Assembly: GCF_048128805.1 (NCBI RefSeq)
Contig: NC_136017.1
Coordinates: 4,773,805 to 4,837,804 of the forward strand
From: Centroberyx gerrardi
Taxonomy: Eukaryota; Chordata; Actinopteri; Beryciformes; Berycidae
Reading direction: 5' to 3'
Length of the DNA stretch: 64,000 nucleotides
Under the pieces are notes generated by a model. It did no database searches. It saw only the letters and a program-made list of their open reading frames with translations, and was not told the DNA's origin. The stretch's first letter is position 1; each line of letters starts with the position of its first letter. Positions 49,383 to 60,959 of this stretch are shown piece by piece. Position numbers and translations under genes: made by a program.

Positions 49383-49725
49383 GGTAGGAAATTACCAGCA
49401 GCCACCAACCAAATACTGGTAAATGTTGGCTGCATTTGGGAAATCTGTCTACTGTACCAGCCTCTTTGGCAGGTAACCAAATATCCTTAGTTGGCCTGTA
49501 AAATAGTGAAGGTGGCGGGTGAATTTCAGGATGCACCCTCACGAAGATAGTTTCCTGCCTTGGTTGAAACGTAGCACTGAACGTCGGTCCGTCAACTCAC
49601 CAAAGTAGAAACCCTCGGTACTCGCACACAGGGATTGGTGCCTCTACTTTCAGCCCTTAGAGATGAAACAGTGTCCAGTTGCGTTGACACTCTTCAAGTG
49701 CATCCTTCCCTCCTCTACTCCTTGG
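49383..49725 (+). repeat. Dispersed repeat (gggaaattgcc type), 3'UTR copy
   Basis: It runs from 'gtaggaaattaccagcagcc' to 'cttcaagtgcatccttcc' in the map3k2 3'UTR. Its 3' part matches 41540-41640. Confidence 0.5.
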
Positions 49726-50029
49726 AGGTATTCAGTGACCGGATTGGTCGGAGCCGGCTTCCTGCTGCATGACATCACCGGTCTTGTCGAGGCAGATTAC
49801 TTTGAGGAAGGGAAGCAGGAGAGATGGATTAGCAGTGAGAATTCAATTTTACAGGTTAGTCACAATGTTAAATTAGCAAAAGTGACCGGTGAAGCTTGGA
49901 GTCTTAACTGAAGGTTTAGCTGATGAAGACTGTGATATACGGTCGGTTTGACTACTGTTGACAAAATGTACTTAGTGTAAGTTGCTTTGGACAAAAGCGT
50001 CTGCTAAATGACGTAATGTAATAATAATA

Positions 50030-50420
50030 ATGGAGTCAACCACACATTGTGACTGGTGGACATTCCTGCAGTCAGCATGCCAATTGCACGCTCCCTCAAA
50101 ACATGCGACATCTGTGGCATTGTGTTGTGTGATAAAACTGCACATTTTAGAGTGGCCTTTTATTGTGACCAGCCCAAGGCACACCTGTGCAATAATCATG
50201 CTGTTTAATCAGCATCTTGATATGCCACACCTGTCAGGTGGATGGATTATCTTGGCAAAGGAGAAGTGCTCACTAACACGGATTTAAACAAATTTGTGAA
50301 CAAAATTTGAGAGAAATAAGCCTTTTGTGTGCATAGAAAAAGTCTTAGATCTTTTATTTCAACTCATGAAAAATGGGAGCAAAACCAAAAGTGTTGCGTT
50401 TATATTTTTGTTCAGTGTAG
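50030..50420. mobile_element. DNA transposon end (Tc1/mariner-type, tentative)
   Basis: The stretch ends 'gttgcgtttatatttttgtt' plus cagtgta, which I recall as an end shared by a widespread vertebrate DNA-transposon family. The other end appears missing, and a SINE tail abuts it on the left. No transposase frame is present. Confidence 0.45.
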
Positions 50421-50982
50421 TTAATTTCCAGCCCTAGGTGTGTTATTGCCCAGCCACTATCAGCATACATCATACTGAAAACCGACCAAGCATTCAAATC
50501 CAGTCAAGAAGTTAATATCTGGAAACGAAATTAAATTTTAAAATAGAAAATGAGTAGAAACACTGGGCTTTTGTAGTTCTATAATGTCAGACAGCTTTAT
50601 TATCTGAGGTAGGGAAACAGGAGAGCTGCATTTGAAGAGTGTCGACGCTCACGTATCAGTCCGTCTCCCAGAGCTGGATGATGGACCCAGTGGCACAAGG
50701 CCAGGAAGGAAGCTCACAGCTGATTGGCCAGAGGTCTGGCTGTATGACGCTGTCCCGGGTTTAGATTTCATTGGCTGGTTTGGCCTAGAAACTATTCTGG
50801 CTCTGTCTAAGGTTATGTCATTGAAGAGCTACTTGGCTCGCTAGCTGCTCGCAAATCGGCCATCAGGCCCACAGGTACATTTACAGTTAACAGGTCATTG
50901 CACTGACTTGTCAAAACCATCACAAGATGACAAAATATTCAATGTTATCCAGTTACTTCGGTACAGCGAGTATGTGCTAACA

Positions 50983-51308
50983 CAGTGTTCCCCACACAGG
51001 TCTGAAAAATTAGGGAAAATTAATTTGATATTTTCCAGGTTGTTAAGTTTGGGAAATGCACAAAAAGTCTGGAAAAATACAGTAACCTAGTTCTGATATC
51101 CACATGACACATTTTATGAGGCTGTCACACTCTCACTTTCCATATTTGTTGTTGTAAACCTGGTGAATCTTCAACCGTAGAGTGTAGTGGCATAGTTGAC
51201 AGTCTGTATTCCCAGTCTCTGTCAGCATACAACTTCACGTCCAGTCTAGAAATTAAGGTCTGGGAAAAAGTATGGGCTTTTAAAATGTGAAAATGTGTAG
51301 GAACCCTG
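50983..51308. mobile_element. Dispersed repeat (gtctggaaaag type), full-length copy
   Basis: The ends cagtgttccccacac and, reversed, cagggttcctacac are similar, as in hAT-like MITEs. At 326 bp it is the best-preserved copy. Others lie at 36233-36583 and 39651-39900, with fragments at 46555-46625, 50450-50570, 54455-54515 and 17960-18075. No clear target duplication is seen. Confidence 0.5.
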
Positions 51309-51990
51309 CTCATATGCGCCAGTGTTAGAAACGGTACCATTATGTTTTTCAGCCAAGGCACCACTGTGCCGTGTCGATGCACTCTGTGTCAAATGTAATT
51401 TTTTGGCTTTGCATACACTCCATAGTTTTGACAGAGTAGATACACACTGAAGAGGTTTACAAAATACAAGATCACGGTCTCACAGAGCTCGGTTCCTCTA
51501 CCTTAACCTAAGCAGCTTGCCATACACCCATAATCAGTGCTGCAGTCACTGTTATTGCCAAAAGAAATGCATCAAATTTAACTTGTCACTTTACCACACC
51601 ACAAATGCTCCGTTCAAAAAGTACAATGCAGTCGTAGCGTGGTGTTCGTTGCTTGGTATGATTGCGGTTTCCGTCTCCTCCTGGGCCGAGCATCCCTCAC
51701 GTCTCTGTCTTTTGAATATTATTGATATGTGGTGGTTGTATATAGCATAGGCTAGATAACTATGCACCAATAAGCTGTAGACTCACTGTTCGTACAAGCG
51801 GTGAGAGATACACCAAATGGCAGAACTCCATTAATTTTCTACAACCAGAGAAACTTTGGGAGATGTTGACCACAGTCGCCTCGTCTCTTCAGTTGGCAGT
51901 GTAGAAAAGTTGAACTTATTGGGCAACTCGGTCTATCAGCAACCAATCACGTGCTAGTTTGACTGTATGTCCCGCCTATGGCTGCAACAC

Positions 51991-52439
51991 TGAGTATGTT
52001 TACATGCACACTAATAATTCGATCTTACCATAATTAAGGCAATACTCTCCGACTATTGAAATTGTCATGTAAATGCCTTTATCTGATTATCTTAATCAGA
52101 GTAAGGTGATAATCAGAGTAAGCAGAACCTGATTATAACACACCTAGATTTCTGCTCAACCTTTGGATGTTTTGGGGCATGTAATTAGGTTTCATGTGCA
52201 GTTTTGTTTTTTCAAACTGTACATGTCAAAGGTCACCAGGCGCAGTAACCCAGATGTATTTACAAAGCAAACAAAATTGCACAGTGCAGCAAGTGATGAG
52301 CGGTAGGCCGGTTATTAAATGAAGCCATTTAAACCGGTTTGTTAGAGAAGCTGCCTCACTTCGAACCATGTAAACGTAACTGAAATATTGCCAAAACTCC
52401 CAGTAATCAAGAGTATTGGTGTGCATGTAAATGTTCTCA
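51991..52439. mobile_element. MITE with GTTTACATGCAC ends
   Basis: The left end tgagtatgtttacatgcaca and the reversed right end tgagaacatttacatgcaca form inverted repeats of about 26 bp. The 449-bp interior is non-coding. A partial relative begins near 26060 ('gctatgtttacatgca'). Confidence 0.7.
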
Positions 52440-53857
52440 CTGATGGCGCCACACTGAACTCTCAGCTAGCTCAAATTGTCCAGTTGGATGATAACATGGA
52501 AGCGTGGTTGACTCTAGAGCTGAACAATTAATAATAATAAAAAAAATCGAAATTGCAACATGAACCTTTTCAATTTCCAAATCACATAGGCTGCAATTAA
52601 TTGCTTAGAGAGAGTTGCGTCCAAAATGGATTTCTAAACCAGGTGTATTAGAGCTGCAGGTAATCTTTGGTCCATGAATCAAGTACAGTATTGGTGAAAA
52701 CCTTTCATCATACTCAAACTCAGTAAATCCTGCACACTGACATCTGTTTTTTTTAACAAAATCATTTTTCTTTGCAATATCTAAACCTGATTTTTAAAAT
52801 CGATTTTCCCTTTTACATGTTTTGTTAAAATCATCAGATAGGCGTCCGTTGGAGAGCGGCGTGCTGGAGGTTCAAACACAGCAGGTGTTGACTTGTTTCT
52901 GCTCTGCTCTCACCCAGGATGCATGTGAACTCCTGGTGGAAACAGGTCTTGGTTCCCTGCCCTCATTTATCCTCCACTTACCATGTGCAGAGTGGAAATG
53001 AAAGTGTTCAGCTTCCACACAGTCAGGAGTTTCTGAACAGGCGTTCTTGTTCAGCTGGTGTAAAACATGCAGACCTTAACTCCCTTGTTCTTGCCTCTGT
53101 CGCCGGCTGCCATGAATTCAGCTTCGGCCCACACAGGTTGTGGAAGCCTCTCTCCTCTGTCCTGGGAATATGCAGGCTCATATTGAAACAAACTCCTCTC
53201 TCACTTGCATTATGCAGCTTCAAATAGTTTACGTGTCCAAAAAGCTACCGTTGCCTCGCAACAAAAACAAAAAGTTCTCAAAAGCAAATGGGCAAATCAG
53301 TCTCCCCACAGTAAAACCTTTGTGGTTTTCTGGAGTACGGGGTTCGCCTGACCGGTACAGATGGATGCAGATGCTGAAAGAAACGATACAGGTGAATTTG
53401 CCGCCAGCACTGGTAACCTTGATCCGCACTACCATTATGCACTATCTCAAAGGTACGACGCTTACCGTTTAGTTTGATTCACTGATGCTTCTTCACGATT
53501 CCTCTCCGGCTGTCGCTCGTACAGCTTGGTTACGCGTTGACTGTTTGTGTCTCTTTCTGTCAGCGATGATGACCTTTTTTGCACATTTTAAAGACTTTTT
53601 ATTTTTACACAGGTGTGTGTGTGTGTGTGTGTGAATGTGCAGATGCGTGTGTGCTGACGGTTGTGGTTCAGTTAGCGACGACTCGTCCATGAATGTAATG
53701 TTTCATTTTTACCGTTAGATGGCCTCATTCACCACAGTGGATTAATTCCTCGATTCCTGGAAATGGGACAGTATTTGTCAACAGCAAGCGGCCCCAAGAT
53801 ACACCGATAGTTTTACAAGTTACAAGTTCTTTTGTGTCTAAAGCCACTGCTGCCACT

Positions 53858-53860
<3 letters not shown>

Positions 53861-53892
<32 letters not shown>

Positions 53893-53894
53893 CT

Positions 53895-53925
<31 letters not shown>

Positions 53926-53930
53926 CGGTT
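53861..53930 (+). repeat. (TG)n microsatellites, map3k2 3'UTR
   Basis: Two TG runs are separated by 'tatgtctgag'. A shorter one lies at 53613-53632. They would be GU-rich in the transcript. Confidence 0.95.
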
Positions 53931-54425
53931 GTAAACGTGCATTTACTGCAATTTGTGCTCAATGGACACTGCGCCCAAAATGCCTTGAGCATTCTGACTG
54001 TAGGGGGTAAAAAGAAAAATGTACAAAAAAAAAAATCATGTACAAATGTATAAAACAAAAATGTACCCTTTTTTTTTTTTTTTTTTTAAAGAAAAGTACA
54101 CTTATATCCCACACGTTTGGTCTCTGTGTATTGTAAAAGAAGCCATGTTTATAATTCTAATTGGTTTGTGACCAATACGCCTGTTTATATCAGATCTGTA
54201 TATCAGTGGTACGCATAATTTTTTTAATATATATTTTTTATTTTCCTTTTTTTTAAATGGGAGAATTTATGCATGGTTGGGTCCTGAGAGACGCAGCGGT
54301 GCCGACGAATGGTTGCTGTTTTTTGGCAAAACTCTGGAGTATTGGAACAGCTGACGCTCTGTGTTCATAATTACAACAACAATTATGACGATGAAAACAA
54401 TAAAAGATATTTATTTCACATCTGG

Positions 54426-55539
54426 GTGTGACGCCTGTGATTTTTAGTCAGGGTTTCCAGCGCAGGTCTGGAAAAGTATGGAAAGTTAATTTGATAATTT
54501 CCAGGGCTTGAACGGTTTGTGTCCTGACAGCTGCATGTCTTCCGCTGTTCCCTTGCACTGACTTTTGTCCCTTTTAACATGCCAGTTTGTGCTGTATAGT
54601 TCAGTTTTGTTCTGCACCAGACAAATAATTGCACAAGTATTGCTCTTGCAAAATAAATCGACCCAGGGCACAACAGGTGCACAGGCCGTGCCAATGACAG
54701 TAATGCTTACAAAATCCTTCCTGTAATTTCCCTCAATTCCCAAAAGGATGGGTTGTGTAAAACAAAGCAGAAACTGAAGGGGGCGGCAGTCGGATCGGAT
54801 TAGTTAGCACTAGAAAGGCCTCATCAGTTGATTGCTGTTTTGAATTTTGGCACTAAAATATATCCTCTTTCAAGATGCCCTCCTCATGACTTTTCCCACA
54901 CTCTCTTTCTGTACAAACCACTGATGTTCAATTTTCAAAATCAAGCAAAGAAACAATAGTTAGAATTAAATTTACCCTATTCGATTGACGGCTTGTTGGC
55001 TGTGTAAAGCAGACTATTGACAGGAGAGACACCAGTTCAAATCCCAGTTGAGAGATTTGAACGAGACGCTCTCTCCCGTTCATGTTGCCATTGAGCAAGG
55101 CACCTAACCTCCAGCTGCTCCAGTAAAGCTGCTCAGTGGAAACCAGTAGAAGATTTGTACTGGGCAGCTCCCAGGTGGGAATGAGTGCAACTGTATAAAT
55201 GTGAAGCAGGACGTTGCAGAAAAACAACATGCATGCTTAGCAAACCTTGTTGTGCAATATCCATCAATGCCTGGAAAGCAAAGGGCCAGAATTATATTTT
55301 GCACGATAAAAAGCAAGAATTGGGGGGGAAAAAACCCACTCAACCCTTCCAAAGTCATCATCGATCAGCCCTTTGTGAACCCTGCATGGTTATATTTGCA
55401 CACACACACACACACACACTATCTATGCATCTCTGTTTGACTTTTGTCTCTTGCCTTTTACACGTCCCTTCTTGCTGATTGGATACTAGCGTTGTGGCGA
55501 TGCCAATATAGGGTTAGGGTTAACTGAAGCCGAACACTG
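54426..55539. other. Spacer between map3k2 and the cephalotoxin-like gene
   Basis: It holds a gtctggaaaag-type fragment (54455-54515), a SINE remnant (54985-55200) and a short CA run near 55400. No gene is recognised. Confidence 0.5.
54985..55200 (+). repeat. tRNA-derived SINE remnant
   Basis: A B-box-like gttcaaatccca is followed by gccattgagcaaggcacc and a degenerate tail. The copy lies in the gap between map3k2 and the cephalotoxin-like gene. Confidence 0.5.
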
Positions 55540-55616
55540 TCTGCCGCTCCAGGACAGAGAGAGAGAGACAGAAGAAACCATCATCTTTATTTTGCTGCAG
55601 TTTGGTTACTCTGAAG
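55540..55616 (+). other. Probable untranslated exon 1, cephalotoxin-like gene
   Basis: The coding exon at 57289 needs an upstream leader because a clear acceptor (ttgttttgCAG) precedes it. The best donor upstream is GAAG|gtaaga at 55617, preceded by a purine-rich GA stretch. The 5' edge is a guess. Confidence 0.4.
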
Positions 55617-56116
55617 GTAAGACAGCTATTTTGTGAATAATGATAATAATAATAATGACAATGATAATATCGTTTTGTATGAATAAATTAATTGATTTGA
55701 TTTGAAGTCAACATGGTGAAGCTGACCGCACAGTTTAACTAGGGGGAAAAATAATCAAAAAAATAATAATTATATGGGCAATGCTGCTTCTATGGATAAA
55801 AAAATGAATATATTAAATTGCTTATTACAGCAAGAAAATGGTGTTCAGATGCATTATGAATAAAGCGCTTCTTTACTACATTTTAACTGCATTCAGTTTT
55901 TATTGATGGCACAAAAAACAGCACACACCTTCATGTTTGACACATCGCTGACTGCTGACATTAATAAATTATAGTCAAGACTATAACATGTCAGAAGTCA
56001 GAGATGTGTTAAATGTGCTACATCTCTACTAAAATGTACTTATAATGCATTTGAACACCATTTTGTCTTATTCTGGAGTGGAATTGGAAGAGGTTTTTTT
56101 GCTGTGAGAAGCAGTT

Positions 56117-56151
<35 letters not shown>

Positions 56152-57288
56152 TTTAATCCATATGAGGCAGCATAATTTTTTCCCCTCTGTCAAAAATGAC
56201 ACTGTTAGTCACTGTAATACTGTTCCACAAAATATGGTAAAAAGATGTAATTTTTTATGAGGTTTTTGTTACAGTATCAACGGAAGTGCAGCTTCTGAAT
56301 ACATATCCCATTTACTTCAAATGGAATCAACATACTGACCATAGATACAGAAATAGTAAGATATGAGTAATCTGGTTCTTATTTGCTACTCCACTGTGTG
56401 CTCCTCTACTGTGGCTACTACACATTTTCAGTCACCTTATTTCAGAGTAGTAGAGGGCAAATGGGATTTCATCCCAGTTTAAGTGAGGATGGAATAGAAA
56501 TCTTCATTTGAACAAAAAAAACCAAAAAAAATGAAAGAGCATATTTTAAAAAGAAAAGGAAAGCCTCTTTGGGTCCAGGCATGTGTACCAAGTCTAATGA
56601 TATTTATTAAACATTAACTATATTTCTTCTAAGCCTATTTAGCATGTTAACTGATTTAAGGGGAGAATTCACTGCATTTAGTTTTATTTTAGTCATGTAG
56701 GAACTTACAATTAGTGCAACAGTAGAATAAGCTTTTTATAAGCGTTTTTGAGATAGAAACAAGTCAACATGTCGTCCCTCACGAATGATGCAAACACTCC
56801 TTGGGCCAGTTAGTAACAACATGAATCATCCCACCGTGTTTCATCAGAATCAGACCAGTGGTACGGCAGTTATGGCCTTTCAAAGTTCAAAATTTTTACC
56901 TTTAATTACAGCGCCCCCATCAGGCCAATCAGTCCATTTTTCAAATCCAAGAACATGGGGCCAAAATGATCATCTCTCCAAGTTTCGTCAAAATTTCACC
57001 AGTGGGTTCTGAGATATTACTTTGAGTTCAAAATTTCAACCGCAAGATTTTCTTTGCACCCCTCCCATGAAATAAAATTGCCTTTCTCTCCCTGACTCAT
57101 ATTCCATTGGTTTAGACTTTTGAATTATCCCTCACTGCATTATGTCCCGCCCCAACAACCTGTTTTAACAGGATATGCATCGAATCCAGGAAGTAAAGAT
57201 GCCATTTCATGGGGTCTTTAATAAACTGCAAGGACAATCATTACCAGACCGCTGGAATGTAATCAACAATCTGATCTTGTTTTGCAGT
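55617..57288. other. Leader intron of the cephalotoxin-like gene
   Basis: An AT-rich intron with a (TA)n array (56119-56148) and one AGCGCC-type repeat (56830-57045). Nothing else is identified. Confidence 0.45.
56830..57045. repeat. Dispersed repeat family (AGCGCC type), copy 3
   Basis: This is the cleanest copy, with 'cagcgcccccatcaggccaa' and 'tctccaagtttcgtcaaaat'. It lies in the untranslated-leader intron of the cephalotoxin-like gene. Confidence 0.5.
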
Positions 57289-57289
57289 C

Positions 57290-58942
57290 ATGGCGTCACC
57301 GCGGCTCTCGGTCCTGCTGTGCCTGACCACCTTGTTCTTCACCCTCTCCTGCATCACCGCCGGTGCTGAAGAGAGCGCTCCACTATCACCAAGGCCTGCC
57401 GATGCCGGCCTGGTTCCCCAACACAGGAGCAAAAGACAACAACCCTTTCCTGATGGCATAAGGAACAAAGTAGACAAATCCCTGCAAGTAGCAACTGCCT
57501 CACTAACTGTCATCAAATCGGTTCTTGATAAAGTTGACACAAGTCAGTTGACAGGCATACTGAAAGGTCTGGCTAGCTTTGCCAGTCTGGCACCCGGCAT
57601 AGGTGGTCTGGTTGCTTCCATCGTCAATGTCGCATTGTCCTTCGTTCCACAACTGAGTCCCATGCAAAAATTGAAGTCGCAGTTCGATGAGGTCAATCAC
57701 AAGCTGGACTCCATTTCCCAGCAGATCGCTGACCTTAAAACTGATGTAGAGTGGTACAACTACGCCAGTATCTACTCTCAAGATGAAACCAACATCCTCA
57801 ACTCCTGGAATGAGTTTAACAGTTTCCGTGAGAACTGCCAATCAGCTTGGAACGCTGAGGGAAAGCTTGAATTTGCCGCCAAATTTGTCAGCTTCTATGA
57901 GAATACAGGCACTGAGAGCAGTGTGGCCAATCTCTACTTTTATTTGACCACCAGGGAGCCATCTCTCAGCAGAAACTTGATGAACTTAATGGTCAAGAAG
58001 TATAAATGTGACATTAATGATGTGGGCAGGTACAGTCTTTATTTCAACAGCTTGCTGTGGAAAGGAATGGTGCTTAACCAGCTCTATTATAAACTGAAGG
58101 GTTACAAAGCTGATGCCAAGGCAGCAGAGAACGTTTACCAGTTTGAACAGGTACTGAAAGCCCAGAAAGATGCTGTGATGAGCTGTGCTGATAAATATGA
58201 GTACATAGAGCCTGCTGTAAGGGAGATCAGCAAATCACTTACCTTGGAAGTCAATACTGAATCAGCCACACAAATCAAAGAAAAGTTGGATGAGAAGTAC
58301 AACTCATATAACTGGATAGTGGTGATTTTCAAAACAGCAGACCAAGATAACCACCAGTTTGAGCGCTCTACCTTAGTTCGCTTTGACGAGATCACTGTAG
58401 CTGTGATTCGCACAAACTACAGGCAGGACTCAGGACAGTTGACCTTTATAAAGAGAAACTCCCAAGCATGCCTTGACAATCAGTACTGCTCAAGTTTGCT
58501 CTCTCAAATGACATGTATTGCTGACGATGGTAATCAGATAGATCCTTCGTACAAGTTAGAATACTTTTTTGCAGCATTGCATGTTTTTAAAAACGACCAG
58601 TTTTCTGCGGCTCCAGCGGCGTTCATCAGTGATGCGTGCAGTGGTGGCTCCTTCTCCTTTTATGCGAAACTTCCACAGATTGAGGCATTTTGGAACCCGT
58701 GCCGTCAGCACGACTGTCAGAACAGCGCCACCTGCGTGTGGCTGTCGGGAACTGTGCAGAGAATTTGTGAATGTCCAACAGGTTTCTCTGGAGACAGGTG
58801 TGAGCAGAGGATCACCGTCTCTGCGGGGGATATTGAGGTGATCTTACCTCAGCCCGTCCCCAGCATCACCACCATCGACAAAAAGCTCACCCAGCTGGAG
58901 GCCAAGATCGAAGAGATTAAGTCCATATGTCAAAGAGATTAA
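57290..58942 (+). CDS. SE-cephalotoxin-like secreted EGF protein, 550 aa
   Basis: This is an intact host gene in one coding exon. I recall similar teleost proteins being annotated SE-cephalotoxin-like, after a salivary toxin of cuttlefish. The function of the fish proteins is not established. Residues 1-24 form a signal peptide. A furin-type site RSKR lies at 46-49, so residues 25-49 may be a propeptide. A hydrophobic Gly/Ala-rich stretch at about 89-122 (LAPGIGGLVASIVNVALSF) is flanked by amphipathic helices, recalling alpha-helical membrane-active proteins. The middle includes DVEWYNYASIYSQDE and LYFNSLLWKGMVLNQLY. An EGF-like module has Cys at 471, 476, 482, 493, 495 and 504. A short coiled coil (about 529-545) and Cys547 end the protein. 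The start is chosen because the acceptor at 57287-57288 directly precedes the ATG and the signal peptide. Family assignment is moderate; secretion is likely. Confidence 0.75.
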   Translation: MASPRLSVLLCLTTLFFTLSCITAGAEESAPLSPRPADAGLVPQHRSKRQQPFPDGIRNKVDKSLQVATASLTVIKSVLDKVDTSQLTGILKGLASFASLAPGIGGLVASIVNVALSFVPQLSPMQKLKSQFDEVNHKLDSISQQIADLKTDVEWYNYASIYSQDETNILNSWNEFNSFRENCQSAWNAEGKLEFAAKFVSFYENTGTESSVANLYFYLTTREPSLSRNLMNLMVKKYKCDINDVGRYSLYFNSLLWKGMVLNQLYYKLKGYKADAKAAENVYQFEQVLKAQKDAVMSCADKYEYIEPAVREISKSLTLEVNTESATQIKEKLDEKYNSYNWIVVIFKTADQDNHQFERSTLVRFDEITVAVIRTNYRQDSGQLTFIKRNSQACLDNQYCSSLLSQMTCIADDGNQIDPSYKLEYFFAALHVFKNDQFSAAPAAFISDACSGGSFSFYAKLPQIEAFWNPCRQHDCQNSATCVWLSGTVQRICECPTGFSGDRCEQRITVSAGDIEVILPQPVPSITTIDKKLTQLEAKIEEIKSICQRD

Positions 58943-59017
58943 AAAATGTATGTGGATGCACTGAAAATGTGAGTGAGTCACTTTGCTCTGATGATGGCCT
59001 AAGGCCGAAAGCTCAGC

Positions 59018-59023
59018 AATAAA
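59018..59023 (+). promoter_or_regulatory. Poly(A) signal, cephalotoxin-like gene
   Basis: AATAAA lies 75 bp after the stop, inside 'ggcctaaggccgaaagctca', a phrase that resembles the tail of a dispersed retroelement. The signal may have been supplied by that repeat. Confidence 0.55.
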
Positions 59024-60119
59024 AGTGCTATGTATTGCAAGACAGTGTGAACAGTGTCCAAATGAACATACATGTATTACATACATACAAAGCAATACAA
59101 ACAGACATACACTAATAAAAGCAAAAGATACACATATGCCTTCAAACCTACATCTGAACATGTGCAGAAAGAAAAAGAAGAAAATAATACGTACATGAAT
59201 AACAGCAATAATAACAATGAATCAGATATAATATCATCAAATACTGGGGGGGATTAAATGCAAAGAAACATGACGAAGTAGACAAAAAAAATAGACAGGT
59301 TATACAAAATGGGGGATGATCAGGTGGCAGAGAGGTTCAGGTGGTAATTAATGGGCTCCAGGTTTTATTGAAAATAGATAAATAGATACAGGTATCGTGG
59401 TTTGTTGTATTCACTGATAAGATGATACCATTGCTGTATAGAAGTGTGATTTTTTTTTGTTTCTCCAGTTTGTTAGTATGCATTTTTTGGCCAGAAGAAG
59501 AAGGATCCAGAGTGATTTGCGAGGTTTCTGGCTTTCAAAAGTCGCTTTCTGGCCTGCACTCTTTTTGTAACAGGGTGGGTGGGGATATTATATATATATA
59601 TTAGATATTTATATTCTTTATATCACCTCCAGTAGCATGTGTGGTTCACAAATGACTCTTTATCTTTATATTTTTAACAGCCGCTGCAATGCTATCCCTA
59701 CACAGCACTAGTCCAACATGACCACTAGATGTCAGCATCATACAACTGATCAATGTTTCTTAAACTATAGAAACTAAAGGGTTTTTATGAAGGGTCTCCA
59801 CATAATGAGAGGCTCAACTCACTTCATTTTGGTCCCGGGATGATTTGATTATGAAAACAATTTAAAAAGTCTCACATTTGCTATTGTTTGATGAGGCCAG
59901 GCCACTATTATGTTTCAATTATGGTAGAAACTCACAGGCTTTTCATTTTGTTGGATGGAAAACAACAGAAATGTGTTTCAGTGAAGAAGATGATGAGATG
60001 TTGACTCGTGAGATATGGAGATATGTACAATACAAAATGTCACTATAGGAGTATTATAGTGATACCATAAGAAATAAAAAAAAACCCACATACGACAAAG
60101 TACAACAAGATCACTCTAA

Positions 60120-60365
60120 ACTCACTATTGAGTAGCACAGACACACTATAAGTTCCAATAGGAATATTATAGGAATATTACAGTGATACCATAGGATATT
60201 AAAAATAGAGTACCATAAAGTACGATAAGGTCACTGTAAACTCACCGGTGTTCAATAGTGAGTTCATAGTGACCTTATTTGGCTTGTCCTATAGTATGGA
60301 TATAATAAACTTTATTAATATTCCTACAGGGACTTGTAGTGTGTTTGTGCTGCTCAGTAGTGAGT
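60120..60365. mobile_element. Palindromic foldback element
   Basis: The left arm (from actcactattgagtagcac) and the reversed right arm (actcactactgagcagcac) match over about 115-120 bp with scattered changes. They are centred on the palindrome caccggtg at 60243-60250. It has no coding capacity and resembles foldback MITEs. Confidence 0.75.
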
Positions 60366-60812
60366 TTATAGGGATGTTAACCTACTTTTTTTTTTATCTC
60401 CTAATATTATTATACCCTAAAATAAAAAAATAAAAAATAAAAAATTATAGCTAAAATAAAAAAGCTCTTTCAGTAACGCGTTACAGTATTGCCAATACTC
60501 TTCCCAGTAACAAATTTTTAGCAACACTTATAATCATAGTAATTTTATATATGTATATAGCCTATATATTTTTAGAATTGTGTCATTTTCATCACTTGGC
60601 TTATTTTAATTAGGCTACTGATATAATTTTATTCTAAAATTGTAAAAGATTATTATGTAAAAAATATATAATATTTTATTTTTATTTATGTATTTGTTAG
60701 TTATTTACCCATTTATTCATGTATCCATGCATTGATTCATTAATTCTTTGATTGACTGATTGATTGATTGTTGCAAGTTGCAAGCATCCATGTTGCAGGT
60801 TGGTGTTGAGCA

Positions 60813-60817
<5 letters not shown>

Positions 60818-60871
<54 letters not shown>
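60818..60871 (+). repeat. (CA)n array upstream of CYP27 start
   Basis: About 26 CA units are followed by an A-rich stretch, ending 89 bp before the ATG at 60960. It is probably within the promoter or leader. Confidence 0.96.
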
Positions 60872-60872
<1 letters not shown>

Positions 60873-60959
60873 GCCCAAAAAAAAAAGAAAAAGAAAAAAA
60901 GAAAAATCCCAACAACAACACACACACCCCTTCCTAGATACAGATGCACAGCTCTCACC

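Larger units (their letters stand above)
48395..54425 (+). other. map3k2: Probable map3k2 3'UTR, ~6 kb
   Basis: No coding exon or splice-linked reading frame is found between the stop and AATAAA at about 54399. A long 3'UTR is also known for mammalian MAP3K2. The region includes (TG)n arrays (53613-53632, 53861-53930), several dispersed repeats (49383-49725, 50030-50420, 50983-51308, 51991-52439) and T-rich tracts. An open frame at 53140-53472 shows no protein-like features. The exact transcript end is inferred. Confidence 0.5.
58943..60959. other. Spacer upstream of the CYP27 gene
   Basis: It contains a short 3'UTR, AT-rich sequence, a (TA)n run near 59590, the foldback element 60120-60365, a short 'taacgcgttacagt' repeat fragment (about 60470) and the CA array before the CYP27 start. 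No protein gene is seen. Confidence 0.5.

Noticed and set aside
53140-53472. 110-codon frame in the map3k2 3'UTR
   Set aside because: No recognisable motif, composition like its surroundings, and no splice link.
55508-55525. Telomere-like gggttagggtta
   Set aside because: Only about two units, consistent with chance and not an interstitial telomere.
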